Part shown: positions 16,222-24,721 of the stretch, one piece after another | Layout: each line of letters opens with the position of its first letter | How positions within the stretch are numbered: position 1 is the first letter of the stretch | Assembly: GCA_020853635.1 (NCBI GenBank) | Contig: JADYYN010000027.1 | Coordinates: 1 to 42,317 of the forward strand | DNA from: Gemmatimonadaceae bacterium | Lineage (GTDB): Bacteria; Gemmatimonadota; Gemmatimonadetes; Gemmatimonadales; Gemmatimonadaceae | DNA: 42,317 nt | Direction of reading: 5' to 3' | The notes under the pieces: generated by a model | What the model was told of the DNA's origin: nothing | The model's input: only the letters and a program-made list of their open reading frames with translations | Databases searched by the model: none | Position numbers and translations under genes: made by a program

Positions 16222-17556
16222 TCAGCGCGCCGACGCGCCTTGGCCCTTCACGATGCTGCCGCCCTGCATCACGAAGTTCACGCGCTCCATCGTCTTGATG
16301 TCACGCGTCGGGTCCCCCGGCACGGCCACGATATCAGCGAGCTTGCCGACGCTCAGCGTGCCGAGCCGGTCCTGCCAGCCGAGCAGCTTGGAGGCGTTCG
16401 CCGTGCCCGCGACGATCGCTTCCATCGGCGTGAGGCCGCCCCACTCCACCATGAGCGGGAACTCGTGCCCGTTCGCCCCGTGCGCGCCCACGCCGGCATC
16501 GGTGCCGAGCGCGATCGGCACGCCCGCGGCCTTGGCGATGCGGGTCGCGTTCTGCATCGCCTTGCCGGCCGCGCGCGCCTTCTGCGCGATGAACGGCGGG
16601 ATGCCGCCGGCGTCCGCCGCACGGAGCACCGCCTCGCCTGCCATCATCGTCGGTACGAGGAACGTGCCGCGCTCGGCCATCAGCTTCGCGCCGTCTTCGT
16701 CGAGGAACGAGCCGTGTTCAATGCTCGCGACGCCAGCGCGCACCGCGACCTTGATGCCCTCGGTGCCATGTGCATGCGCCGCCACTTTGCGCTCCAGCTT
16801 GTGCGCTTCGTCCACCATCGCCTTGAGCTCGTCGTACGTGTATTGCAGCACGCCGACTTCATCGCCCGCAGAGAGCACCCCACCCGTCGCGCAGGTCTTG
16901 ATCGCCCCGGCGCCATACTTCACCTGGTAGCGCACGGCTTTCACGATCTCTTCCACGCCGTCAGCGATGCCGGTCTCCGGCGATCCGTCGGCGAGGCCCG
17001 GCTTGTAGTTGTTCTCGTCGCAGTGGCCGCCGGTGATGCCGAGCGAGTGACCCGACGGCTGGATGCGCGGTCCCTGCACGTAGCCGTCCTCGATCGCACG
17101 CATCAGGGCCACGTCGTGGAACTCCCCGGTGCCCACGTTGCGCACGCTGGTGAACCCCGCCATGAGCGTGCGGCGCGCGTGTTCCGCGCCGACGATCGCG
17201 CCGTAGCCGACGTAGTCCCGCGTACGCTGTTCGGCGGAACCGCGATCTTCGAGCGCGCGGCCGAAGAAATGCACGTGGACGTCGATGAAGCCCGGCATCA
17301 GGGTGGCATCGCCGAGGTCGATGCGTTGCGCGCCGGCCGGGATGCGCACGGCACTCTCCGCGCCTACCGCGACGATCCGGTCACCTACGAGCACGCCCAC
17401 GCCGTTCGCTACCGGCGCGGCACCCGTGCCGTCGATCAGCCGCGCCGCGCGGAGCACCGTCACGCGCGCAGCGGCGGTGCCCTGCGTCAGCCCGGGGCGG
17501 GATACCACGACGGTGAGCGCGAGGGCGAGCAGGGGAAGGACGTGACGGCGACGCAT
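16222..17556 (-). CDS. secreted metal-dependent amidohydrolase (imidazolonepropionase/prolidase-like)
   Basis: This 444-residue amidohydrolase starts with a signal peptide (about residues 1-25, ending near RPGLTQG). The metal motif DVHVHFFG, the lysine of AIKTCATGGVLS (usually carboxylated in this family), the histidines of AAHAHGTEG and IEHGSFLD, and LGTDAGVG are all present. Relatives hydrolyse Xaa-Pro or Xaa-Arg dipeptides or cyclic amides, so the substrate is open. ATG at 17556 is chosen for its GGAG at seven bases and the signal peptide. It diverges from the HEAT-repeat gene across a 97-base gap. Confidence 0.92.
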   Translation of the reverse strand: MRRRHVLPLLALALTVVVSRPGLTQGTAAARVTVLRAARLIDGTGAAPVANGVGVLVGDRIVAVGAESAVRIPAGAQRIDLGDATLMPGFIDVHVHFFGRALEDRGSAEQRTRDYVGYGAIVGAEHARRTLMAGFTSVRNVGTGEFHDVALMRAIEDGYVQGPRIQPSGHSLGITGGHCDENNYKPGLADGSPETGIADGVEEIVKAVRYQVKYGAGAIKTCATGGVLSAGDEVGVLQYTYDELKAMVDEAHKLERKVAAHAHGTEGIKVAVRAGVASIEHGSFLDEDGAKLMAERGTFLVPTMMAGEAVLRAADAGGIPPFIAQKARAAGKAMQNATRIAKAAGVPIALGTDAGVGAHGANGHEFPLMVEWGGLTPMEAIVAGTANASKLLGWQDRLGTLSVGKLADIVAVPGDPTRDIKTMERVNFVMQGGSIVKGQGASAR

Positions 17557-17653
17557 GCGTGACTCCGGAGCAGGTGGGAGTGCGCGCGCGCGATAGTGCC
17601 GCGCACGCGACTCGCGTATGTTACCGGGACACCGGAGGCGACACCAGCACGCG

Positions 17654-19438
17654 ATGACCGACCCCGCGCCCACCCCACCACTGTCGCTCGTCGAGCGCTT
17701 CGCTGCGCTCGTCGCACTCATGTCGTCGTCGCCGCAATCGGCGATGGAGCACCGGGACCTCGCGCGCACCGTCGTCGAGTCCGCCAAGAAGAAGGCCGCC
17801 GCGTTGGCGTTCGTGGACGGCGCGCTGGTCGTGGACGGCGGTCCGGCACACGAGGGTTTGAGCGACCTCGCCGCACGCCTGACCAAGTGCGGCGTCCTCG
17901 AGCTCGCCATCACGGACCGGGCCGCGCTCGCCGACGTGCTCGACTTGGCACGCATGCTCGCGACGGTGCCCGGGGAAAGCGATCCGCCGTCCAAGTTCGC
18001 CGCACGCTCGGCGGTGCTCGATGCACGTGCGTTCCCGCGCAAGCTTGTCCCGCGCACGACCGCGCTGCCTGACGCGCTGTACACGCCGCCCAAGCGCACG
18101 AGCGGCACCTCGCCGATCGTTGAGGGCGGCTCCGCGCCTCGGCCCAAGCCGATCGTCGAGGGCGCGTCCGCACCGCGCCCGAAGCCGATCGTCGAAGCGG
18201 CGTCCGCCCCAGCGCCCAAGCCAGTGACCGAAGGTCCCTCCGCGCCGCGCCCCTCGTCGCTCACGCCTGCGCGCGGATCCATCGGCACGCCATCGCAGGG
18301 CATCAACGCGTTCACCGCGATCAATCCCGCGACGCCGAGTCCGCAGTCGGAGCTCATCGAAGAACCGATTGAGATGCCGGTGCCCTCGCATCCGGCACTC
18401 GCGGCAGCCATGGATGTGATGGAGCTCGCGGACAGCCGCGTGGCGTTCGTCGCGGCACTCGATCAGTTCGTGCTGCTTTGTGATCTCGCGTTCCGCCAAG
18501 GACGCTTCGACGATCTCATCGAGGCCATGATCGCGCTCGTCGCGATTGAGCAGCAGCAGAACGAGATGTACAACTCCGATGACCGTCGTCAGGCGTTCAG
18601 CTACGCGCTGCGCCGTCTGGCGGATCGCACGGTGGTGGTGCGGCAGATCGCGGTGCTGCGCCATGAGCGTTGGGACGACCCAGTCGCGTCTGCTCGCCTG
18701 CAGACCATCCTCACGCGACTCGGCGCGGACGGTGCGGAGGCGATGATCGATGAGTACGTCGCATCGAAGACCGCCGAGACGCGTGCCCGCTGTCTCGAGG
18801 CGCTGCGCGGCCTGCGCCGCACGCACGACGCGCTGCTCGCGCTCGCCCGTGACACGCGCGACCTCATGGTACGTCAGGCCGCCGCCATCCTCGGCGAGCT
18901 CCGCGATCCGCGTGGCGAGACCATCCTGCTGGAGTTGATCCACCATCCTGACGCTCGCGCGCGGCGCGCCGCAGTGCGTGCGCTCGGACAATTCGACTCG
19001 CTCATGGCGTTCGACGCGATCGGTCTGGCACTCGAGGACGAGTCACCGCTGGTGCGCCACCGCGCGGTGGCCACCGTCGCGGCGAAGAAGTCGCCGAAGG
19101 GCCTCGCCCTGCTCATGCCGGTACTCGAGAAAGAGAAGGACCGCGAGGTCCTCTACTCCGCCATCAGCGCGGTGGGCGCGATCGGTTCGCCCGAAGCCGC
19201 GCAGGTGCTCATCAAGATGGCCGAAGGCGAAGGCGCTCACCCCCAACGCAAGAGCGCCGCGCTCCGCATCCAGGCCTGCACGGCGCTCGTGGCCATCCGT
19301 TCGCCGCAGACGATGACCGCGGTGCAGGCCCTGCGGAACGATCGCGACCGCGAGGTGCGCGAAGCGTCGGTCCGCCTGGTCGCGCAGGCTCAGCGCCGGT
19401 CGACCGCCACCGGCATGCAGGCCATCATCGCGCCGTGA
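17654..19438 (+). CDS. HEAT-repeat protein with a proline-rich 12-residue repeat linker
   Basis: This 594-residue protein has three parts. Residues 1-150 form a helical/mixed N-terminal region. Residues 154-201 are four tandem 12-residue units of the form PIVEGxSAPRPK. From about residue 250 there are paired helices, with clear HEAT repeats from 390 to the end (for example DLMVRQAAAILGELRDP and SPLVRHRAVATVAAKKSP). HEAT arrays are binding scaffolds, so a partner is implied but not identifiable. No signal peptide is seen. ATG at 17654 is preferred over an upstream start at 17618 because the extra residues look random. The 3' end overlaps the M42 peptidase gene by 14 bases. Confidence 0.88.
   Translation: MTDPAPTPPLSLVERFAALVALMSSSPQSAMEHRDLARTVVESAKKKAAALAFVDGALVVDGGPAHEGLSDLAARLTKCGVLELAITDRAALADVLDLARMLATVPGESDPPSKFAARSAVLDARAFPRKLVPRTTALPDALYTPPKRTSGTSPIVEGGSAPRPKPIVEGASAPRPKPIVEAASAPAPKPVTEGPSAPRPSSLTPARGSIGTPSQGINAFTAINPATPSPQSELIEEPIEMPVPSHPALAAAMDVMELADSRVAFVAALDQFVLLCDLAFRQGRFDDLIEAMIALVAIEQQQNEMYNSDDRRQAFSYALRRLADRTVVVRQIAVLRHERWDDPVASARLQTILTRLGADGAEAMIDEYVASKTAETRARCLEALRGLRRTHDALLALARDTRDLMVRQAAAILGELRDPRGETILLELIHHPDARARRAAVRALGQFDSLMAFDAIGLALEDESPLVRHRAVATVAAKKSPKGLALLMPVLEKEKDREVLYSAISAVGAIGSPEAAQVLIKMAEGEGAHPQRKSAALRIQACTALVAIRSPQTMTAVQALRNDRDREVREASVRLVAQAQRRSTATGMQAIIAP
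18113..18256 (+). repeat. four tandem 36-bp coding repeats
   Basis: Units at 18113-18148, 18149-18184, 18185-18220 and 18221-18256 encode PIVEGGSAPRPK, PIVEGASAPRPK, PIVEAASAPAPK and PVTEGPSAPRPS. The third and fourth have diverged most. They form a flexible proline/alanine linker between the N-terminal part and the HEAT array of the host protein. The period of 36 bp keeps the reading frame. Confidence 0.85.
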
Positions 19439-20495
19439 AGTCGGTCTCCTTGGTCACGGCCTTGCAACTGGCCGCGATCAACGTCGCGGCGTGATCCAGA
19501 TCGGAAAGACTCACCATCTCGTTCGGTGAGTGCATGTAGCGGTTGGGCACCGACATCAATGCGGTCGCCACGCCATGCCGCGCGAGATGGATTGCATCGG
19601 CATCGGTGCTCGTCTCGCGACCGGCCGCGTGCAGCGTGAACGGGATGCGCATCGATTCCGCGGTGTCGCGCACGATGCGGAACGCCACCGGAGAGACCAC
19701 CGAGCCACGCGTGAGCACCGGTCCGCTGCCGAGCTTGGAGTCGCCGAGTTCCTTCTTCTCGACGCCCGGGTGATCGGTCGCGAAGGTGACGTCCACGACG
19801 ATCGCCATCGCCGGGTCCACACGTTCTCCCGCTACGCGCGCTCCGCCGCCATGGTACCCGATCTCCTCCTGCGTGGTCGCCACAGCCACCACACGCGCCT
19901 CACCCGGATCCGCCGCATAACGACGCAACGCCTCGAGCACCACGAACGCGCCGATGCGGTCGTCGATCGACCGCGACACGATGCGGTCGTTCGGGAAGTC
20001 GAGCGTGCGCTGGTCGATCACACCCGCGTCGCCGATGGAAAGCAGCGCCTCCGCCTGCGCACGCGTCGAGCAGCCGATGTCGACCCAGAGGTCGGTCATC
20101 TTCGACGCCTTCTCGCGGTCCTCGGGCTTCATCAAATGGATCGGCTTCTTGCCCACCGCACCGAGTACCTCGCCGTTGCGACCCATGAAGCGGATGCGCT
20201 GCGCGACGAGCACCTGTGGGTCCCAGCCACCGATCGGTCCGATGTACGCGTAGCCGTCGTCATCGATGTATGTGACGATCACACCGATCTCGTCGATGTG
20301 GCCGGCGAGCATGATGGTGGGCGACCCCTTGGGGTTCACCACCGCCATCGAGTTGCCATGCGCGTCGGCATGCACCTCGGCGGCGAAGGTCTTGGCTTCG
20401 TCGCGCCAGACCTTGGCGGCGGCCGCTTCGTAGCCCGACGGGCCGGGCGTGTCGAGGAGCTGCTTAAGAAAGGTGACCGCGGAGGGCTTGAGCAT
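19425..20495 (-). CDS. M42 family metallo-aminopeptidase (TET-like)
   Basis: This 356-residue peptidase belongs to a family that assembles into large cytoplasmic shells and trims peptides from the N-terminus. Two-metal ligands are visible: AGHIDEIG near residue 67, the bridging aspartate in RSIDDRIG, the glutamates in TTQEEIGYHG, VVDVTFATDHPG and the final YMHSPNEM. All are intact. The ATG at 20495 is chosen because the family-like sequence (FLKQLLDTPGPSGYE) follows at once. The gene starts inside the end of the corrinoid-binding protein gene (32-base overlap) and ends overlapping the HEAT gene. Confidence 0.94.
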   Translation of the reverse strand: MLKPSAVTFLKQLLDTPGPSGYEAAAAKVWRDEAKTFAAEVHADAHGNSMAVVNPKGSPTIMLAGHIDEIGVIVTYIDDDGYAYIGPIGGWDPQVLVAQRIRFMGRNGEVLGAVGKKPIHLMKPEDREKASKMTDLWVDIGCSTRAQAEALLSIGDAGVIDQRTLDFPNDRIVSRSIDDRIGAFVVLEALRRYAADPGEARVVAVATTQEEIGYHGGGARVAGERVDPAMAIVVDVTFATDHPGVEKKELGDSKLGSGPVLTRGSVVSPVAFRIVRDTAESMRIPFTLHAAGRETSTDADAIHLARHGVATALMSVPNRYMHSPNEMVSLSDLDHAATLIAASCKAVTKETDFTAR

Positions 20496-21378
20496 AGAAA
20501 GGATCGACCGGCGTGAAGAGCGAAGGATTGAAGAGCCGAGCGAAGACCTCGACTCCGTCGACGAGACGCGGACCAGGACGACTGGCGAGGGCGTTCGCAT
20601 CAACCGCGAACACCTGACGGTCGGCGGCCCAGGCCCACTCGGGTAGTGCGAGCAGACGTTCGCCCTCGGCGATGGACCGCTCAAGGTCGAAGCCACAGGG
20701 TGCGATGAGGATCACTTCGGGATCGGCCGCGCGCACCGCGTCGATGGAGACCACCACCGAGTGCTCCCTCGGCTTGGCGAGCACATCGATGCCACCGGCG
20801 CGTCGGACCATCTCCGGCACCCAATGGCCTGCCGCATAGATGGGGTCGCCCCACTCGATCACCGCCACACGTGGCCGTGGTGCCTTCGCCGCCTTGAGCG
20901 TGACATGCACGGACTCCATCCGCGCGCGTGCGCCGGCGAGGAACTCATCGGCTTCGTCGGAAAGGTCAATCGCCGTGCCCACGGTGCGGATGTCGTCGAG
21001 TACACCGTCGAGCGAGGTGGCCGAGAGTGTGATCACGCGTGGCACTGGGCTGAGCTGCGCGGCCAGCGCGCGCACATCGCCTTCCATCACGGCGCAGACC
21101 TCGCAGAGCGCCTGCGTGAGAATGAGATCCGGATGCAGTGCGCGGATGCGGTCCTCGTGCAGCGTGTAGAGCGGTGCACCGCGCTCGGTTATCTCGCGCA
21201 CCTGCGCGTCGATCACGCCCGGTGCCGCACGGTCGTCGATCGCCGTGCGCGTGACGCGGGCGCGTGAATCGACCACGCTCGGGTAGTCGCAGGCATGCGT
21301 GACCCCGACCAGATGCTCCATCCCACCGAGCGCCGCGACGATCTCCGTCGCACTCGGCAGCAGCGAGATCACGCGCAT
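20464..21378 (-). CDS. corrinoid/siderophore-type ABC substrate-binding protein (BtuF-like), no signal peptide
   Basis: This 304-residue protein has the periplasmic-binding-protein fold of BtuF/FepB proteins: SLLPSATEIVAALG at the N-terminus, GVTHACDYP, the LILTQALCEVCAV segment characteristic of cobalamin-binding members, and the C-terminal VDGVEVFARLFNP. Relatives deliver vitamin B12 to an ABC importer. There is no signal peptide, so it is either cytoplasmic or wrongly placed relative to a missing leader. No permease or ATPase genes are nearby. It overlaps the membrane protein before it by TGATG and the M42 gene after it by 32 bases. Confidence 0.85.
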   Translation of the reverse strand: MRVISLLPSATEIVAALGGMEHLVGVTHACDYPSVVDSRARVTRTAIDDRAAPGVIDAQVREITERGAPLYTLHEDRIRALHPDLILTQALCEVCAVMEGDVRALAAQLSPVPRVITLSATSLDGVLDDIRTVGTAIDLSDEADEFLAGARARMESVHVTLKAAKAPRPRVAVIEWGDPIYAAGHWVPEMVRRAGGIDVLAKPREHSVVVSIDAVRAADPEVILIAPCGFDLERSIAEGERLLALPEWAWAADRQVFAVDANALASRPGPRLVDGVEVFARLFNPSLFTPVDPFYAQALRGHLS

Positions 21379-21761
21379 CAGCTGCGGGCTCGAGGGATCG
21401 GCAGGATCATCAGCACGGCGATGAACGCGACGAGGCCCACGGCCATCGTGCTGAGCGACGCGCCCATGAAATGCTGCACGGTGCCGAGGAGCGCGACGCC
21501 CTCACCGAACGCCCAGCCGATGATCAGCATCATGCCCTTCTGACGATCCGGCGCTGCGTCCACACGTCCGCGCAGGAACAGCGCAGCGGCCACGGCGAAC
21601 GCCGCCAGCGCCCACAGCACGTAGCGCAGGTTCTCGAGCAGAGCTAGCGCAGCGAAGCCCGTGCTCATGCCCTGCGAACGCTGGAACGTGACGATCGCCG
21701 CGAAGGCGGCGACGCCCGCCATAAGCGCGGTGCGGATGATGAAGAGTTGCTTGAAGGGCAT
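21378..21761 (-). CDS. small four-span membrane protein of unknown function
   Basis: This 127-residue protein has about four hydrophobic segments (around residues 5-22, 38-60, 74-92 and 100-122) with few charges between them. I do not recognise the family and see no catalytic motif. ATG at 21761 is chosen because it starts the first span and leaves a 5-base gap after the amidohydrolase stop. The stop overlaps the next start (TGATG), so it is probably translated together with the corrinoid-binding protein. Confidence 0.75.
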   Translation of the reverse strand: MPFKQLFIIRTALMAGVAAFAAIVTFQRSQGMSTGFAALALLENLRYVLWALAAFAVAAALFLRGRVDAAPDRQKGMMLIIGWAFGEGVALLGTVQHFMGASLSTMAVGLVAFIAVLMILPIPRARS

Positions 21762-21766
21762 CGCGC

Positions 21767-23446
21767 TCACTTCCGCTCGTAGACCTTCACACCGCCCACC
21801 CAGGTCGAGAGCACCTTCGTCTCGGAGAGCACGGCGTCGGGCACGCGCATGAGGTCCTGATTGAGCACCACGAAGTCCGCACGCTTGCCCGCACTGAGCG
21901 AGCCGAGTTCGTTCTCCTGGAACGCCGCGTACGCCGGCCACAGCGTCATCGACTTGAGGCCCTCGTCGCGCGTCATCTTCTGCTCCGGGTACCAACCACC
22001 CGCCGGCCAGTTGCGCGCGTCCTGCCGCGTCACGCTCGCCTTGAACGAGATCAACGGGTTCACGTACTCCACCGGGAAGTCCGACCCGTTGGGGATGATC
22101 ACACCGCTCTCCAGCAACGACCTCCACGCGTACGCACCGCGCAGCCGCGTTTCGCCGAGCCGGTTGCCCGCCCAGTACATGTCGCTGGTCTGATGCGAGG
22201 CCTGCATCGACGGGATCACGCCGAGCTCGGCGAAGCGCGGAATGTCATCTGAATGCAGGATCTGCGCGTGCTCCACGCGGAAGCGATGGTCCGCGGTGGG
22301 GTTGGCCTTGAAGACCGCTTCGTACGAGTCGAGCACCAGGCGGTTGCCACGGTCGCCGATGGCGTGGGTGTTCACCTGGAAGCCGGCGCGGACCGCCTTG
22401 GTCGCAACTTCCTTGATGTGCTCCGGTGCGGAGACCAGCAGGCCGTTGGTCTTGGCGTCGTCCGAGTACGGCTCGAGCAGCGCCGCGCCGCGGGACCCGA
22501 GCGCGCCATCCTGATACAGCTTGATCGAACGTACCCAGAGCGTGCCGTTGTACAATCCGCTCTGCGGGCCGCGCTTCATCCACGCGTCGATCGTCGGCGC
22601 GTGGTCGGAGATCATCGCGTAGAGCCGGATGTTGAGCGCGTTCTCCTTGCCGAGCTCTTCATACAACTCGAGCACCTGCGCCGAGGAGCCGGCATCGTGC
22701 ACGCCGGTGAGCCCCCAGCGATGCATCTCGGCGATCGCGGCCTTGATGCTCTCCTTCACCTGCGCACGCGTCGCGGCCGGGATGGCCCGCTCGACCAGGC
22801 TCTGCGCGTTGTCGACGAGCACGCCGTCCGGATTGCCCTGCGCGTCGCGGATGATCTGACCGCCGCTCGGGTCCTTGGTGGCCTTGGTGACGTTCGCCTT
22901 CTGCAGGGCGAGTGCGTTCACGAGGCCGGCATGGCCGTCCACGCGCTCAAGGTACACGGGATGGTCCGGCACTGCGCGCGAGAGCTCGGCCTGCGACGGC
23001 CAGCGCGTGTCGCCCCAGTCATTCTGGTCCCAGCCGCGCCCGATGATCCACTCGCCCTTGGGCGTGGACTTGGCGCGTTCCACCACGCGTTCGATCACCT
23101 GCGCATACGACGTGGTGCCGACGAGGTCGACGTTGCGCAGCGAGGAGCCGAGTCCGGCCACGTGCGCGTGCGCGTCGGTCATGCCGGGGATGACGGTGCG
23201 GCCGTCGAGGTCCAGCGTCTGTGTGCCGCTGCCGATCAGGGCGCGGGCACCGGCGCGGTCGCCGACGAAAACCACGCGTCCGCCGCGGATCGCCATGGCG
23301 TCGACGACCGGGCGGGCGCCGTCGGCGGTGTAGATGCGACCGTTGAGGACGACGAGGTCGGCGGGCTGCTGCTGAGCGAGGGCGGGGGTGGCCGCGAGGG
23401 CGATCAGAGCGACGGCACGCGTCAGGGCGGAGCGAAGTCGGGACAT
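21767..23446 (-). CDS. secreted amidohydrolase of the YtcJ type (amidohydrolase family 3)
   Basis: This 559-residue enzyme has a signal peptide (about residues 1-24, cleavage near PALAQQ). Family motifs follow: MTDAHAHVAGLG, the GVHDAGS segment, IKLYQDGALGSRGA, NTHAIGDRGN, VEHAQILHSDD and NGSDFPVEYVNPL. Metal ligands appear complete. YtcJ-like enzymes hydrolyse amides or N-acyl compounds, but substrates are mostly unknown. It is the first gene of a - strand group with the membrane protein, BtuF-like and M42 genes. It diverges from the flavin oxidase gene over 111 bases. Confidence 0.9.
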   Translation of the reverse strand: MSRLRSALTRAVALIALAATPALAQQQPADLVVLNGRIYTADGARPVVDAMAIRGGRVVFVGDRAGARALIGSGTQTLDLDGRTVIPGMTDAHAHVAGLGSSLRNVDLVGTTSYAQVIERVVERAKSTPKGEWIIGRGWDQNDWGDTRWPSQAELSRAVPDHPVYLERVDGHAGLVNALALQKANVTKATKDPSGGQIIRDAQGNPDGVLVDNAQSLVERAIPAATRAQVKESIKAAIAEMHRWGLTGVHDAGSSAQVLELYEELGKENALNIRLYAMISDHAPTIDAWMKRGPQSGLYNGTLWVRSIKLYQDGALGSRGAALLEPYSDDAKTNGLLVSAPEHIKEVATKAVRAGFQVNTHAIGDRGNRLVLDSYEAVFKANPTADHRFRVEHAQILHSDDIPRFAELGVIPSMQASHQTSDMYWAGNRLGETRLRGAYAWRSLLESGVIIPNGSDFPVEYVNPLISFKASVTRQDARNWPAGGWYPEQKMTRDEGLKSMTLWPAYAAFQENELGSLSAGKRADFVVLNQDLMRVPDAVLSETKVLSTWVGGVKVYERK

Positions 23447-23557
23447 CGATTGGATCCGGTCGGGAGTGAAGCAGACGGCGATACGCTGATACTCGCCGAC
23501 GAGAACGCGCCGCGCCAGTCTTGCGCTGGGGCTTGGCGCCGACACTTTCCACGCACG

Positions 23558-24670
23558 ATGAAGATCCTCCTCGCTGGCCTCGGCGCCGTCGGTTCGGCTG
23601 CCGCGTGGCGCCTCGCCGAACTCGGCCACCACGTCGTCGCGTTCGACCGGTTCGCCCCGCCGCACCCTAACGGATCCACCCACGGCGACTCGCGCATCAC
23701 GCGCGTGACGGCCTGGGAGGGACCCGAGTACGTCCCGCTGGTACAGCGTGCGTTCGCATTGTGGCCCGAACTCGAACGGCATGCGGGTGAACGCCTATTC
23801 GTCCGCACCGGGGGCGTGTTTCTCGGCCCGCCTTCCGATCGGCTCATCGCGGGTTCGCGCACGAGTGCGCTCCCGCACGCCGTGCCGTTCGAGGAACTCA
23901 GCGCCGCCGCGGTGCGTGATCGTTGGCCATGGCTCACGCCCAGCACGCAACAAGTGGGCTTCTTCGATCCCGGCGCAGGCATCCTATTCCCCGAAGGCAT
24001 CGTGCGCGCCGAACTGGCCCGCGCGCGCGCACTCGGCGCGGAGCTGCATCTCGACGAGCCGGTCGCGGCGTGGCGCGCGGATGGTGAGGGCGTGGAAATC
24101 CGCACCGCGAAAGGAACCTACCGCGGCGACCGGCTCATCCTCGCCACCGGGGCCTGGATGCAACACGAGCTCGCCGCGCTCGGCGTGGAGCTCAAGGTCG
24201 AACGCCTCACCCTGCATTGGTTCGCCGAACAACCCGCCCATCCGTTCCGCCCAGAGACCACGCCCATCCTCGTCATGGCCGATGAGGTCACCCACGCGAC
24301 GGCCGTGTTCCCCGCGCTCGATGGGGCGATCAAGGTCGCCACGCACGGCGGCGGGGAGTTCGTCACCGCGGAGACGGTTGATCGCAGCATCCGCCCGCAG
24401 GAGATCGCGTCGGCACGGGCGGTACTCGATCGGTTCACCCCCGGCATCGTGGGCGCGCACCTGCGCTCGACGACCTGCCTCTACACCAATACGCCGGATG
24501 GGCAGTTCATCCTCGACCGGCACCCTGTACATCCACAGGTCGTGTTGGGCAGTCCGTGCAACGGATTCGGCTTCAAGTTCTCGGCCGCTAGCGGCGAAGC
24601 ACTCGCGCGTCTCGCGACCGAGAGTCAGGTTGCGGACAATGCGCCGTGGGGCTTGAATCGACTGATGTGA
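23558..24670 (+). CDS. FAD-dependent amine oxidase (sarcosine / N-methyl-L-tryptophan oxidase-like)
   Basis: This 370-residue flavoprotein of the DAO family demethylates secondary amines such as sarcosine, giving formaldehyde and H2O2. The FAD-binding motif LLAGLGAVGSAAAWRL is at the N-terminus, and the sarcosine-oxidase-like RITRVTAWEGPEYV follows near residue 50. The cysteine in GSPCNGFGFKFS near residue 340 sits where the monomeric sarcosine oxidase family attaches FAD covalently. The ATG at 23558 fits because the nucleotide-binding strand starts there. A strong hairpin follows the stop by two bases. Confidence 0.9.
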   Translation: MKILLAGLGAVGSAAAWRLAELGHHVVAFDRFAPPHPNGSTHGDSRITRVTAWEGPEYVPLVQRAFALWPELERHAGERLFVRTGGVFLGPPSDRLIAGSRTSALPHAVPFEELSAAAVRDRWPWLTPSTQQVGFFDPGAGILFPEGIVRAELARARALGAELHLDEPVAAWRADGEGVEIRTAKGTYRGDRLILATGAWMQHELAALGVELKVERLTLHWFAEQPAHPFRPETTPILVMADEVTHATAVFPALDGAIKVATHGGGEFVTAETVDRSIRPQEIASARAVLDRFTPGIVGAHLRSTTCLYTNTPDGQFILDRHPVHPQVVLGSPCNGFGFKFSAASGEALARLATESQVADNAPWGLNRLM

Positions 24671-24672
24671 AA

Positions 24673-24699
24673 CGGGGCAGCGACATCGTCGCTGCCCCG
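24673..24699. terminator. perfect 12-bp hairpin between convergent genes
   Basis: CGGGGCAGCGAC (24673-24684), a 3-base loop and the exact complement (24688-24699) lie between the flavin oxidase stop at 24670 and the M61 peptidase stop at 24722. The position suggests a bidirectional transcription terminator. No T-run follows on either strand, as is common in GC-rich genomes. Confidence 0.75.
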
Positions 24700-24721
24700 C
24701 GCACGTCTCAGAGCGTCCGGT

